Program-made: the position numbers and the translations under genes
Origin: Nitrospira sp.
Lineage (GTDB): Bacteria; Nitrospirota; Nitrospiria; Nitrospirales; Nitrospiraceae
Direction of reading: 5' to 3'
DNA: 51,285 nucleotides
Assembly (NCBI GenBank): GCA_024998685.1
Contig: JACOEH010000038.1
Location: 1-51,285, forward strand
The notes under the pieces: generated by a model
Told to the model about the DNA's origin: nothing
Databases searched by the model: none
What the model saw: only the letters and a program-made list of their open reading frames with translations
Part shown: positions 1 through 9,013 of the stretch, one piece after another
How the letters are laid out: each line of letters begins with the position of its first letter
Numbering within the stretch: position 1 is the stretch's first letter

Positions 1-54
1 CATCTATCTTGCCGCCTCTGTGCAATGGGTGCTGTAATTGTCAACAGGCCCTAG
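1..54 (+). mobile_element. 3' end of an IS5-type insertion sequence
   Basis: Positions 2-37 translate to IYLAASVQWVL followed by TAA. This is the typical C-terminus of an IS5-family DDE transposase. The terminal inverted repeat follows directly and ends in CTAG at 51-54, after which hsdS coding sequence begins in frame. The right edge of the window carries a related end, with AIYLAASVIWLN before its stop and a CTAG boundary. The element body lies outside the window, so subgroup and intactness cannot be judged. The family call comes from recognising the C-terminal motif and the end structure. Confidence 0.7.
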
Positions 55-1000
55 GCAGATCGACTCTTATGTAGTGGGGTCAAACTATCCAGCGATCAAT
101 TTATCAGATGTAAGACGTTTACAAATACCAGGTTGGAAGCCGCCTCAGCAGCGCCGCATCGCCGAAATCCTTTCGACAGTGGACGAGGCGATTGAGCAGA
201 CGGAAGCGCTGATTGCGAAGTATCAGCAGATCAAGGCGGGGCTCATGCACGACCTCTTCACCCGCGGCGTCATGCCCGACGGCCAACTCAGACCCACCCG
301 CGCTCAAGCTCCCCACCTCTATAAAGAATCCCCCCTCGGCTGGATTCCGAAAGAGTGGGATTGTTTTACTGTCGAAGAGCTTCTTGAGAAATCAGCGTGC
401 CCGATGCGTAGCGGGCCGTTTGGAAGTGCCTTACTGAAAAACGAATTGGTCAACGAAGGGATTCCACTTCTTGGAATCGATAACATCTACCAGGAGCGGT
501 TTGTTCCGACTTTCTCTCGATTTGTTTCGTATCGGAAGTTTACCGAACTGATGCGGTATTCAGTATTGCCGCGCGATGTGATCATCACCATCATGGGGAC
601 AGTTGGCCGTTGCTGTGTCGTCCCCGATTCAGTGACACAAGCGCTGTCATCAAAGCATCTTTGGACGATGACCTTTGATAACAATCGAGTGCTTCCTGAC
701 TTAGTTTGCTGGCAACTCAACCATGCCCGGTGGGTCAAAGACTGGTTTGCCAGGTATTCCCAGGGCGCTGTGATGGAGGCCATCCAGTCATCAACACTTC
801 GCACTCTTCGGCTTCCTGTACCGCACATTGAAGAGCAAGGACTCATTCGGAGTCGATACCGCAGTAGCTCCCACCGTATTGACGTAGAACAGCAGCATCT
901 AGACAAGCTCAAGCAAATCAAATACGGCCTCATGCACGACCTCCTGACCGGCCGCGTGCGGGTGCAGGTACCCGAAGTAGCTCAAGCCTCAGCTCGCTGA
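53..1000 (+). pseudogene. hsdS: Type I restriction specificity subunit, 5' part removed by IS insertion
   Basis: This is the C-terminal two thirds of HsdS, which chooses the DNA target of a type I restriction-modification complex. Visible in order are the last residues of the first target-recognition domain (SNYPAINLSDVRRLQIP), the central coiled-coil spacer (QRRIAEILSTVDEAIEQTEA, then LMHDLFTRG), a second recognition domain opening with LGWIPKEWD, and the distal conserved repeat (LDKLKQIKYGLMHDLLTG). The reading frame enters directly from the IS end, and the only start available at the junction is a TTG inside the IS end with no ribosome-binding site. Most of recognition domain 1 is missing. 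hsdM is not in the window and may lie beyond the IS. The fragment is probably non-functional. Confidence 0.85.
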
Positions 1001-1060
1001 CCCGCCCAGTTTATCAATGTAGCGTTTTGCAGGGCCTGTCTATGCAAACCGGCCCATCGT

Positions 1061-1177
1061 TAAACCATGGTTTATGAAACTTGATATTTATAAACCATGG
1101 GTATATTATTCACGAAATATATAAACCAATGGCTCATGTTGGTTTACACTCTTTCAAATACATAAACCATGGGTATA
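1061..1177 (+). promoter_or_regulatory. Cluster of TAAACC operator-like repeats controlling abiE
   Basis: Four copies of a TAAACCATGG-like element precede abiEi. At 1061-1074 there is a perfect 14-bp palindrome, TAAACCATGGTTTA. A 16-bp direct repeat (ATAAACCATGGGTATA) occurs at 1090-1105 and 1162-1177. At 1122-1146 the arms TAAACCAA and TTGGTTTA form an inverted repeat. Copy starts are 30, 31 and 41 bp apart, close to three, three and four helical turns, so the sites face one side of the DNA. The last copy contains the abiEi ATG. AbiEi antitoxins are known to bind inverted repeats in their own promoter, so these are probably autoregulatory operators. Confidence 0.7.
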
Positions 1178-1981
1178 CAAAACAACTCTGTTCCAAACCG
1201 GTTGCTGAATCACTTGCTCAAAGAGCTGCCGGAAGGGGTGGCGGTTCCCAGTGCCTGGTTGGTGAAGCAGGGGATCTCTCCCCAACTCGTGCGCAAGTAT
1301 GTGGCGAGCGGCTGGCTCACTGCCCTGGCGCACGGTGCCTATGCGCGCCCTGCAGTACCGGTCGACTGGCAAGGGGTAGTACTGACACTCCAGCGACTGG
1401 CGCGACAGCCGGTTCATGTAGGCGGACTTTCGGCGCTGAATCTCCAGGGCCTGGCTCACTACCTGCCGTTGGGCGGTGAGGTGCGTATCCATCTCTGGAG
1501 TCATGGGAAAGGTCCGGCACGCCTACCGGCCTGGCTTTCGGCTGTCTCTCTCCCGCAGCAGTTTGTGTTCCATCGCCAACAACTCTTTGCCCCGGCTGTC
1601 CTCGGTGAGGGGCTGGCGTCCGTGCCGGCCCGTGTGCGCGACTGGGGTCTTCTCGTAGCTGCGCCAGAGCGGGCAATTCTGGAAGTGCTGAGCCTGGTGG
1701 ATGAGGCGGTAGCGAGTTTTATGCACGCGGCCGAGTTATTCGAAGGATTGCCCCCGCTGAGGCCTGCGCTTGTGCAGCAATTGCTGGAAGGCTGTCTCAG
1801 CATCAAAGTCAAACGGCTCTTCCTCTTTTTAACCACCCGTCACGATACGCCGTGGAGCCGCAAGCTGAGGACGGAGCGTGTCGCACTGGGACAGGGCAAA
1901 CGGCTCGTGACACGCGGGGGGCGGCTGGACAAGAAATTTGGGATTACGGTTCCGGAGGCCTACCGTGTTGCCCAGGGATAA
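1169..1981 (+). CDS. abiEi: Type IV toxin-antitoxin system antitoxin, AbiEi family
   Basis: A 270-residue protein with the AbiEi layout. The N-terminal winged helix-turn-helix covers about residues 10-70 (AVPSAWLVKQGISPQLVRKY, then GWLTALAHGAYAR). A larger C-terminal domain follows, with GLSALNLQGLAHYLP, VAAPERAILEVL and a basic tail. In the family this protein represses its own operon and counters the AbiEii nucleotidyltransferase without direct contact (type IV mode). The ATG at 1169 lies inside the last operator repeat and has no Shine-Dalgarno sequence, so the transcript may be leaderless. The gene overlaps abiEii by 14 bp, as expected for a coupled pair. No damage is seen. Confidence 0.88.
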   Translation: MGIQNNSVPNRLLNHLLKELPEGVAVPSAWLVKQGISPQLVRKYVASGWLTALAHGAYARPAVPVDWQGVVLTLQRLARQPVHVGGLSALNLQGLAHYLPLGGEVRIHLWSHGKGPARLPAWLSAVSLPQQFVFHRQQLFAPAVLGEGLASVPARVRDWGLLVAAPERAILEVLSLVDEAVASFMHAAELFEGLPPLRPALVQQLLEGCLSIKVKRLFLFLTTRHDTPWSRKLRTERVALGQGKRLVTRGGRLDKKFGITVPEAYRVAQG

Positions 1982-2642
1982 CCGCTATCGTCCAGAGGTC
2001 ATACTCCTGATGGACGTATTGCCTCTTGTCGCGGAAGAACGTTGTTTCGCCCTGAAGGGCGGCACGGCCATCAATCTATTCGTGCGCGACTTGCCGCGCT
2101 TGTCCGTGGACATCGATCTGGCCTATGTCCCGGTGCACGATCGGGCGACCAGCCTGGATGAAGTCGGAAAAGCCTTGGAACGCATCGCGTTGTCTATCGA
2201 ACGACAAGCGAAGAATATTCGTGTGGATCGAATGCGTACTGATGGAATGGTCGTCAAGTTGATGGCTTGGCGCGGCCCCGTGCGCGTCAAGATTGAGGTC
2301 TCACCTGTGTTGCGTGGTTGTGTGCGCGAGCCGGTCGTGCGCGGTGTCTGTCCATCGGTGGAAGCGGAGTTCGGCTATATCGAGGCGCCGCTGCTGCATC
2401 ACCACGATCTCTATGCCGGCAAGTTGTGCGCCGCCCTGGACCGACAACATCCGCGTGATCTCTTCGATGTACAGGTGCTGCTGGAGCATGAAGGAATTAC
2501 TAACGAATTATTCGAGGTTTTTCTTGTGTACCTGCTCAGTAGTGATCGCTCTCTTGCCGATATGCTGGTGAATGTCCGGCGCATGACGCCTGCGAAGCGT
2601 GAGCAAGCGGTCGAGCGCCTGCGGCGAGTGCTATACGCGTAG
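1968..2642 (+). CDS. abiEii: Type IV toxin-antitoxin system toxin, AbiEii nucleotidyltransferase
   Basis: A DNA polymerase-beta-type nucleotidyltransferase toxin of about 224 residues. The signature is KGGTAINLF followed by the acidic motif SVDIDLAY, which supplies the metal-binding aspartates. Further on are KIEVSPV and LYAGKLCAALDRQHPRDLFD, the segment typical of AbiEii-like proteins. The TTG at 1968 is chosen because GGAGG lies 9 nt upstream at 1954-1958, whereas an earlier in-frame TTG at 1938 has no such site. Family members transfer nucleotides to RNA and block growth until the antitoxin acts. The gene sits between hsdS and hsdR, a common place for AbiE modules. Confidence 0.88.
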   Translation: MPRDNRYRPEVILLMDVLPLVAEERCFALKGGTAINLFVRDLPRLSVDIDLAYVPVHDRATSLDEVGKALERIALSIERQAKNIRVDRMRTDGMVVKLMAWRGPVRVKIEVSPVLRGCVREPVVRGVCPSVEAEFGYIEAPLLHHHDLYAGKLCAALDRQHPRDLFDVQVLLEHEGITNELFEVFLVYLLSSDRSLADMLVNVRRMTPAKREQAVERLRRVLYA

Positions 2643-2646
2643 CCCT

Positions 2647-5600
2647 ATGTCTGAGTACCTGCACGTCGAAAAGCCGTTTCTCGATCACCTTGCGTCGCTG
2701 GGCTGGACGGTCATTGATCAGGGGCAGGGGCTGATTCCCACGAATCCGACCGATAGTCTGCGCGGCAGCTTCAGGGAATGTCTCCTCCCGGATATCTTCC
2801 GGCAGGCCGTTCGCTCGCTCAACCGCACCGCTGATGGACGGCCTTGGCTCACTGATCGGCAGCTCGACGATTTGCGGGATCAGATCTTCCGGCAACCGAA
2901 CCGTACGTTGTTGGAGGCGAATGAGGCCGTGCAGGCGTTCTTTTTCAAGGCTCAGGTGGATGTGAACGAACTCACCGGAGAAGCCGATCCAGTGGTGCAG
3001 TTGATCGATTTTGTCCATCCGGAGCGCAACGTCTTCCACGCCATTAATCAATTCCGGATCGACACGCCAGGATGCGTGAAGACCTGCATCATCCCGGACA
3101 TCGTCCTCTTTGTGAACGGGCTTCCGCTGGTGGTGGAGGCGAAGATCGGCGATCCCAACACGGCTAATCCACTGCATGCCGCCTTTGAGCAGTTGCTCCG
3201 CTACCGCAACGGACGGCCCGAAACGATTGCGGCAGGTCTCCGCGAGGGCGAACCACGCATGTTCTATTCCAACCAACTGGTAATCAGGACCTGCGGTGAG
3301 AAGGCTCAGTTTGGAACCATTACATCTGGCCATGAACATTTCTCTGCTTGGAAAGACATCTGGCCGGAAAGTCGACGTTTGTACAAGCCGCCGCTTGGGA
3401 TGGAACGGGAACAGGAACGACTGATTCAGGGACTGCTTGCTCCCGACACGATGCTCGATGTGCTGCGGACCTGCACGGTGTTCATGGATACGGATTCTGG
3501 CAAACGGGTGAAGGTGCTGTGCCGCTATCAGCAATACCGGGCAGCCCGACGTATCGTGGAGCATCTGCGAAGGGGGACAACGGCGGAGGAACGGTCCGGC
3601 GTCGTCTGGCATACGCAGGGTTCCGGTAAATCGCTGACGATGGTGTTTGTGGCTCGCATGCTCCGAGCTTCACCTGACTTGGCCGACTTCAAGATCGTGA
3701 TGGTGAACGACCGCATTGATCTTGAAGAGCAGCTGTCCACGACCGCTCGTCTAATCGGCGGGAAGGTGAATGTCATCGAGAGCACGGCGCAGCTTCGAGA
3801 GCATCTGAGCACCGATGCTTCGGACGTGAATATGGTGATGGTTCACAAGTTCATGGAGCGCACTGAGGAGGTGCCGCTCATGGTTGCGGAAACGCTGGCC
3901 CGGTACGGCAAGCCTCCAGTGGCTACAACCTTCGGCGTCGTCAACCGGTCAGAACGTATTGTCTTGATGATCGACGAGGCGCACCGGACCCAAAGCTCCG
4001 ATCTTGGAGACAACCTGTTCGAAGCCTTCCCGAATGCCGCTCGGATCGCGTTTACCGGCACGCCGTTGATCACGGAACAACACGGCAACAAACGCACCGT
4101 GAAACGCTTCGGCGACTACATCGACACCTATAAGCTGATGGACGCGGTGAGCGACAGGGCGACGTTGCAGATCTTGTACGAAGGGCGAACGGCGGACAGC
4201 GCGCTCCGAGATAAGCATGTGTTCGACGCGAAGTTTGAGGATCTTTTTCGTGAACGCTCCGAGGAGGAGCTTCTTGCCATCAAGAAGAAGTATGGCGCGA
4301 GCGGCGACATTCTCGAAGCCGAAAAGCGGATCGAGGCGATCGCGCGGGATCTCGTTCATCACTATATCGACAATATCTTGCCGATGGTTTCAAAGCGCAG
4401 GTGGTCTGCCACTCCAAACTTGCGGCGGTTCGTTACAGGAAGGCGATCCGTGCGGCGCTGGCTGAACGGATCGACCGGGAGAAGGTCAAGCCTCGACCGG
4501 ATCACGCGCTCATCCGGCGCATCGCATTCTTGAAGCCCGTCACGGTCTTATCCGCCGATGCCACCAACGAGCTCGCCGTGGTCACTGAGGCCCGCAAGGA
4601 AGCGAAATGCTGGAATGCGGTGGAGAACTTCTGCAAGCCGTTTGATTTTGACGACCCGGACAAAGAGTTAACCGGAATTGCATTCCTCGTCGTGTGCGAT
4701 ATGCTGTTGACCGGATTCGATGCGCCGATCGAACAGGTGATGTATCTCGATAAGCGGCTGCGGGAGCATAATCTTCTTCAAGCCATCGCGCGAGTAAACC
4801 GTGTAGCGACAGGGAAGCACCGTGGATTCGTCGTGGATTACATCGGGCTGGCCAATCATCTGAGTCATGCGTTGTCCATCTACGCGGCCGAGGATGCTCA
4901 GGATATTCAGCAGGGGCTCAAGAACCTGCTCACTGAGCTGCCGATTCTGGAGGAACGGTATCAACGGCTTCTCCAACATTTCCGTTCGTCCGCGGTGACC
5001 GACATCGAGGCCTTTGTCACAGGGGCGCTCGCGACTCCGGAAACGGAAGTCGCCGTCGTCCACGCGGCCGTCGGCGCCATGAAGGACATCAAGCGGCGGG
5101 CGGACTTCGAGGTATACCTGAAGAAATTTCTTCAAAGCCTGAATCTGATCCTGCCCCACGAAGCAGGCCACTTGTACCGAGGCCCGGCCAAACGCTTCGG
5201 CTACCTGCTTCGGATGGTCAAGGAGCGGTACAAGGACGACTCGCTCGACCTGGCCGATGCCGGCGCGAAAGTGAAGGCGCTCATCAACGAGCATCTCATG
5301 GATCTCGGCATCAATCCCAAAATTCCTCCCGTCGAACTCCTGTCCGACGACTTCATGGCCAACGTGCGGAAACATGCCGGCGGCAATCCCGAGGCCAAGG
5401 CCAGCGAGATGGAACATGCCATCCGGAAGCACTGCACGGTGCATTTCGAGGAGGATCCGGCGTTCTACAAACGTCTGAGCGACAAGTTGGAGAAACTCAT
5501 TCAGGAACATAAGGACAACTGGGAAGCTCTTGCCGAGGCGTATGAACAGCTCAGAGAAGAGGCGCTGGGCGGGCGCAAGGAGGTCGTCGAGGGTCTTACG

Positions 5601-5897
5601 AAAGAGGCCACGACCTTTTATGAGTATGTGCTGCACCTTGCCTTTGATCGCCACGAGGCGCCGGCTGAATATCGGCAGCCGCTGAAGCACGTCATGACTC
5701 GCATCGTGGAGATCTTGCAGGAAACGATCGATATCATCGATTTTTGGAAGAAGCCCGTCGAGGTGAAAAAGCTCAGGGGCACTATCGACACGGAGCTTCT
5801 CCTGTCGAACATTCCAGCACTGATTGAGCGACACGAACGAATCGCGGTCGAGATCGTGAAACTGGCGGAAAGACGACACAGGGACTTAATCTCATGA
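2647..5897 (+). pseudogene. hsdR: Type I restriction enzyme, motor/nuclease subunit, frameshifted
   Basis: HsdR cuts DNA after ATP-driven translocation. In order: an N-terminal PD-(D/E)xK nuclease (PDIVLFVNGLPLVVEAK, about residues 150-166), Walker A TQGSGKSLT (about 323), DEAHRTQ, FTGTPL, then the second helicase domain with LLTGFDAP and QAIARVNR. The frame breaks at about 4384. The sequence reads LP then MVSKRRW, while shifting frame there restores LPNGFKAQVV, as if one A of an AAT codon were lost. The first frame ends at 4533; the remainder runs to 5897. Corrected length is about 1083 residues, normal for HsdR. The shift may be genuine or an assembly error. The stop overlaps the next start (ATGA). 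Confidence 0.87.
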
Positions 5898-6598
5898 GAG
5901 CTTCTCGACCAGCCGATCTTTCCTATGAGGTTGTCCGAAGTCGGCGAACGACGGCTGATATTGTCGTCGAACGGGACGGGCGAGTCGTCGTGCGTGTGCC
6001 GCAATCCACCCCACATCAACGGATCGAGGATCTGGTCGAGGCGAAGCAGTATTGGATCTACAAGACGCTGGCCGAATGGCGAGACTTGAACGCGACGAAA
6101 GTCTTACGAGAGTATCGCAATGGGGAAGGATTCCTCTACCTCGGTCGTTCTTACCGTTTGACTCTCGTCGGTGAGCAAGACGAGCCGTTGCTGTTGAAGG
6201 GAGGACGATTTTGGCTATGCCGCGCGTTAGTGGAGCGTGGCGAAGTCACTGAGGCCAAAGCCGCCTTTCGTGACTACTTCATTGCACGAGGCTTGGAGCG
6301 AATTACGGAGCGTGTTCGGTACTTTGCTCCCAAAGTCGGAATCAAACCGCGTCACATAGACGTGCGAGAACTCGGCCATCGCTGGGCCTCCTGTTCGCCG
6401 AAGGGGAATCTCGCCTTTCATTGGAAGTGCATGATGGCCCCTCCCACCATCATCGACTACATCGTTGTGCACGAGCTCTGTCACTTCCATCATTTGAACC
6501 ACACAGAGGCATTCTGGAACGAAGTAGATAAGATCCTGCCTGCGTATCGGGAACGGAAAGAATGGCTCAAAAAGAATGGGGCAGCGATGGATCTGTGA
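5894..6598 (+). CDS. YgjP-type (DUF45) zinc metallopeptidase linked to hsdR
   Basis: A 234-residue protein of the YgjP/DUF45 family. The zinc site is HELCH at residues 193-197 with a third ligand in LNH (about 203), followed by EAFW. RELGHRWASCSPKGNL (about 158-173) is the family's second conserved block. No signal peptide or membrane segment is seen, so it should be cytosolic. The start overlaps the hsdR stop by 4 bp, which implies translational coupling. Genes of this family often accompany type I restriction loci, but the substrate and the role are unknown to me. Confidence 0.85.
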   Translation: MRASRPADLSYEVVRSRRTTADIVVERDGRVVVRVPQSTPHQRIEDLVEAKQYWIYKTLAEWRDLNATKVLREYRNGEGFLYLGRSYRLTLVGEQDEPLLLKGGRFWLCRALVERGEVTEAKAAFRDYFIARGLERITERVRYFAPKVGIKPRHIDVRELGHRWASCSPKGNLAFHWKCMMAPPTIIDYIVVHELCHFHHLNHTEAFWNEVDKILPAYRERKEWLKKNGAAMDL

Positions 6599-6685
6599 TT
6601 GCCGGGGGCCAAGGCATCTGCTGTTGTGCCTGCTTGACCGGCCTGTCGATACTGGAGTAATCGTGACAGGCCTCACCTTACGATC

Positions 6686-8293
6686 TTGGAGCGCATCGTG
6701 GGCGAAACCCGCGTTGACTTGCAGCACCTGCTCGAAGACCTGCGCGATGCCTATCCTGGTGCGCTCGAAGAAACCATCTTGACCGAGGTCGTCGCCAATT
6801 CGCTGGACTCCGGGGCCACCTGCCTCTGTTTGAAGGCAGACCCTGCGTCATCCACGCTGACCATCGTGGATGACGGATCGGGGATGAGACGAAGAGACCT
6901 TGTGCGCTACCACGATCTGGCCGCCAGCACCAAGGCACGGGGACACGGCATCGGCTTCGCCGGGGTCGGAATCAAGCTGGGCCTGCTGGTCTGCGAAGAT
7001 GTCGTCACCGAAACCAAGCGTGGCAAGGAACATGTGGCGAGCCTCTGGCATTTGGCCGGACGGCACAAGGCGCCGTGGAAATGGATTCCTCCGCCTGGGT
7101 TGGTGCACGATCGCGGCACGGCGGTGCAACTGAAGCTGCACAATGCGCTGTCGCCGCTCTTGGATGAAGGTTATCTCGAAGGGACGCTGCGTCGCCAGTA
7201 TCAGCCGCTCTTCCAGCCGGAGTTCGGTGAGGTGCTTGCTGTGCATTATCCGAAGGGTTTCCGATTCGAGATCAATGGACGAGTGTTGGACTGTCAGCAT
7301 GTCGTCGGCGCGGAGGTATCGAAGCTTGCGGTCTGCCTGCAACGGAAGCGCAAGCCGGTGGCAATCGGATATTTGGCTCGAAGTGAGTCCTCATTTCTGG
7401 AGGACCATCGGGGCATGGCGATCAGCACGTTCGGCAAGGTCATTAAGCGAGGATGGGACTGGCTGGGGATTACGCCGGCTGCGCCGGACAGAATAGCCGG
7501 GATGATCGAGGCTCCGGCCCTCGCCGCCGCCCTTACGCTTAACAAGGGCGACTTCGTCCGTGTCGGCTCGCGGGGCGCACTGTACCTTGGATATCGCAAG
7601 GCTATCCAAGAGGTGGTCTCGCGGCAACTGACCCATTGGGGCGATAGTCGCGAAACGGACGACAAAACCAGCCGCCGAGCCGTACGGCCGATGGAGCGCG
7701 ATTTGGAAGCCGTCTTGGTCGAGCTGGCCGAAGAGTTTCCGCTACTGGCGTCGTTGGTCGAACAGCGAGCAGGTGGCCAGAAGCGATTGCCTATTGGACG
7801 ATCAGGGTCGGCGGAGAATGGGCAGGAACTCCTCGCTACATCCATTATGGGCGGGGCAGAAGTTTCTGAAGAAGTCGGGATTGCTCCGACAATACCGCAG
7901 GAACCGGACGCACTCCCGCAATCGGACGAGGGATCGTAAGATGGAGCCCAGCGTGAATCGGAATCGTCGGCTGGTGTCGCCACCGTGCCGGGTGCCAGAG
8001 CTAAGCCTCGACCTGGCCGCTATGGACTGAGTATCCGATTCGAATCATTGGAGGGAGATCCGGACCTTGGGCGTCTTGTCGAATCGACCGTCGTCATCAA
8101 TGATACACATCCCGCCTATCGCCGGGCTGTCGCGTCCCGCTCCGAGGGTTACCACATCGCTCTGACGGTGTCGTCGGCTTTGGCAAGATTGACCGTGCCG
8201 CCGGCTGAGGAACACGAATTCGTGACGGCATTTCTGACTCACTGGGGTGAAGCTCTGGATCGAGTTCCGCGCAGACCCCGCAAGCGCCGGTAA
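6686..8293 (+). pseudogene. MORC/MutL-like GHKL ATPase, interrupted by an in-frame stop
   Basis: The Bergerat ATP-binding fold is clear: N box EVVANSLDSGA (residues 34-44), G1 motif DDGSGM (62-67) and the glycine-rich lid GIGFAGVGIKLG (about 88-99). An S5-like second domain follows. The frame stops at TAA 7937-7939, but the same frame continues without another stop to 8293 and encodes a conserved-looking tail (RYGLSIRFES, then HPAYRRAVASRSEGYHIAL). One base change (CAA to TAA) would explain this. The stop lies in a hydrophilic linker, so a shortened ATPase could still be made. The TTG start is weakly supported. Related GHKL/MORC ATPases occur in prokaryotic restriction loci. Confidence 0.75.
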
Positions 8294-8309
8294 TCCGAGT
8301 ACGTTCAAA

Positions 8310-8684
8310 CTATTCGCCAAAGAGAGGAAGGTCTTCAACGATGCGGAAGTGTCGTTTGTTTCGAGTGACGAGAGGGAGGCGTTTGACGAGGGCGGTGGCG
8401 GCGATGAGGGCATCAGCCTTGTCGAGCGAGGGGTGCTGACGGCGAAGATTGCAATATCGCGCAGTGATCGCATCTGAAAGGTTGATGAGTCGGCATCGGC
8501 TCAATTCGGCAACAATGGCTTCTCGTTCGGCTTCACGGAGGCCGAGCTTCGTCAGCAATTCCTTCCTGGTCACAATGGAGTAGTAGACCGAAAAATGGGA
8601 GGAGTCGAAGACTGAGGAGAAGCGGCCGTTGTTCAAATAGTCGATGAAGACATCCGTATCTACGAGGACTGAGACTTTTGCCAT
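8310..8684 (-). CDS. PIN-domain toxin (VapC-like ribonuclease)
   Basis: A 124-residue PIN domain. Acidic residues expected to hold Mg2+ are in [12 protein letters not shown] at the start, KELLTKLG in the middle and LDKADALIAATAL near the end; TRNKRHF is the usual final block. VapC-type toxins cut tRNA or rRNA when freed from their antitoxin. Its start overlaps the end of the upstream antitoxin gene by 25 bp, the common vapBC arrangement. It is convergent with the ATPase pseudogene. The frame appears intact. Confidence 0.87.
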   Translation of the reverse strand: MAKVSVLVDTDVFIDYLNNGRFSSVFDSSHFSVYYSIVTRKELLTKLGLREAEREAIVAELSRCRLINLSDAITARYCNLRRQHPSLDKADALIAATALVKRLPLVTRNKRHFRIVEDLPLFGE

Positions 8685-8929
8685 GTCTCGATCTCTGCGA
8701 GAAATTCCTTGTCGGATTGATTGCGCCCGCGCTTTCGAATCGCGGTAACGTACTCGGCGCTATCTTCTACATCCGTATGTCCGTAGGGATTGAATTTCTC
8801 CCGCACAAGGTTCTCGAGCATGGTGACGGGGTACACCCCTTTCCGCTTCGCGGCTTTCACAACTAAATTTTTCAAGCCGGGGTCAAACGATAACGTCCAC
8901 TTCTCTTTACGCAGCGCAGATTTTCCCAC
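8660..8929 (-). CDS. Antitoxin of the PIN toxin, ribbon-helix-helix-like
   Basis: An 89-residue protein starting with GTG. The N-terminal part ([20 protein letters not shown], then [15 protein letters not shown]) fits a short strand plus two helices of a ribbon-helix-helix DNA-binding fold. The charged C-terminal tail ([18 protein letters not shown]) would wrap the toxin. A GAGGG sequence lies a few bases before the start. A strong sigma-70-type promoter is found at 8952-8980 on this strand. The fold is inferred from pattern, and no specific family name is claimed. Confidence 0.75.
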   Translation of the reverse strand: MGKSALRKEKWTLSFDPGLKNLVVKAAKRKGVYPVTMLENLVREKFNPYGHTDVEDSAEYVTAIRKRGRNQSDKEFLAEIETWQKSQSS

Positions 8930-8951
8930 CTAAGCCCTCACAACCATACGT

Positions 8952-8980
8952 ATAGTAGACGTGCACCTAGTGAGTGTCAA
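8952..8980 (-). promoter_or_regulatory. Sigma-70-type promoter of the PIN toxin-antitoxin operon
   Basis: On the minus strand TTGACA (8975-8980) and TACTAT (8952-8957) are separated by exactly 17 bp. The -35 matches consensus fully and the -10 matches at most positions. It points at the antitoxin GTG at 8929. It overlaps the upstream region of the divergent uvrA promoter, so the two genes could share operator sequence. Confidence 0.7.
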
Positions 8981-8995
8981 GATTCTTCAGCTCAA

Positions 8996-9004
8996 TGGTA
9001 TAAT
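8996..9004 (+). promoter_or_regulatory. Extended -10 promoter of uvrA
   Basis: TGG directly followed by TATAAT (8999-9004) is a full extended -10 element. No good -35 is present 17 bp upstream, which an extended -10 can tolerate. Only nine bases separate it from the uvrA ATG at 9014, so transcription would start at or just before the start codon and the mRNA would be leaderless. Confidence 0.6.
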
Positions 9005-9013
9005 CCCGTCCCT

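Noticed and set aside
35-37. In-frame stop read as a nonsense mutation in hsdS
   Set aside because: The upstream residues (IYLAASVQWVL) match an IS5 transposase C-terminus and the CTAG boundary follows, so this is the transposase stop and not a mutated hsdS codon.
1081-1479. An open frame starting in the TAAACC repeat region
   Set aside because: It overlaps abiEi out of frame and its start lies within operator repeats; no protein features are visible.
4668-5879. A 403-codon frame antisense to hsdR
   Set aside because: It mirrors the real coding frame of a GC-rich gene and contains no family motif.
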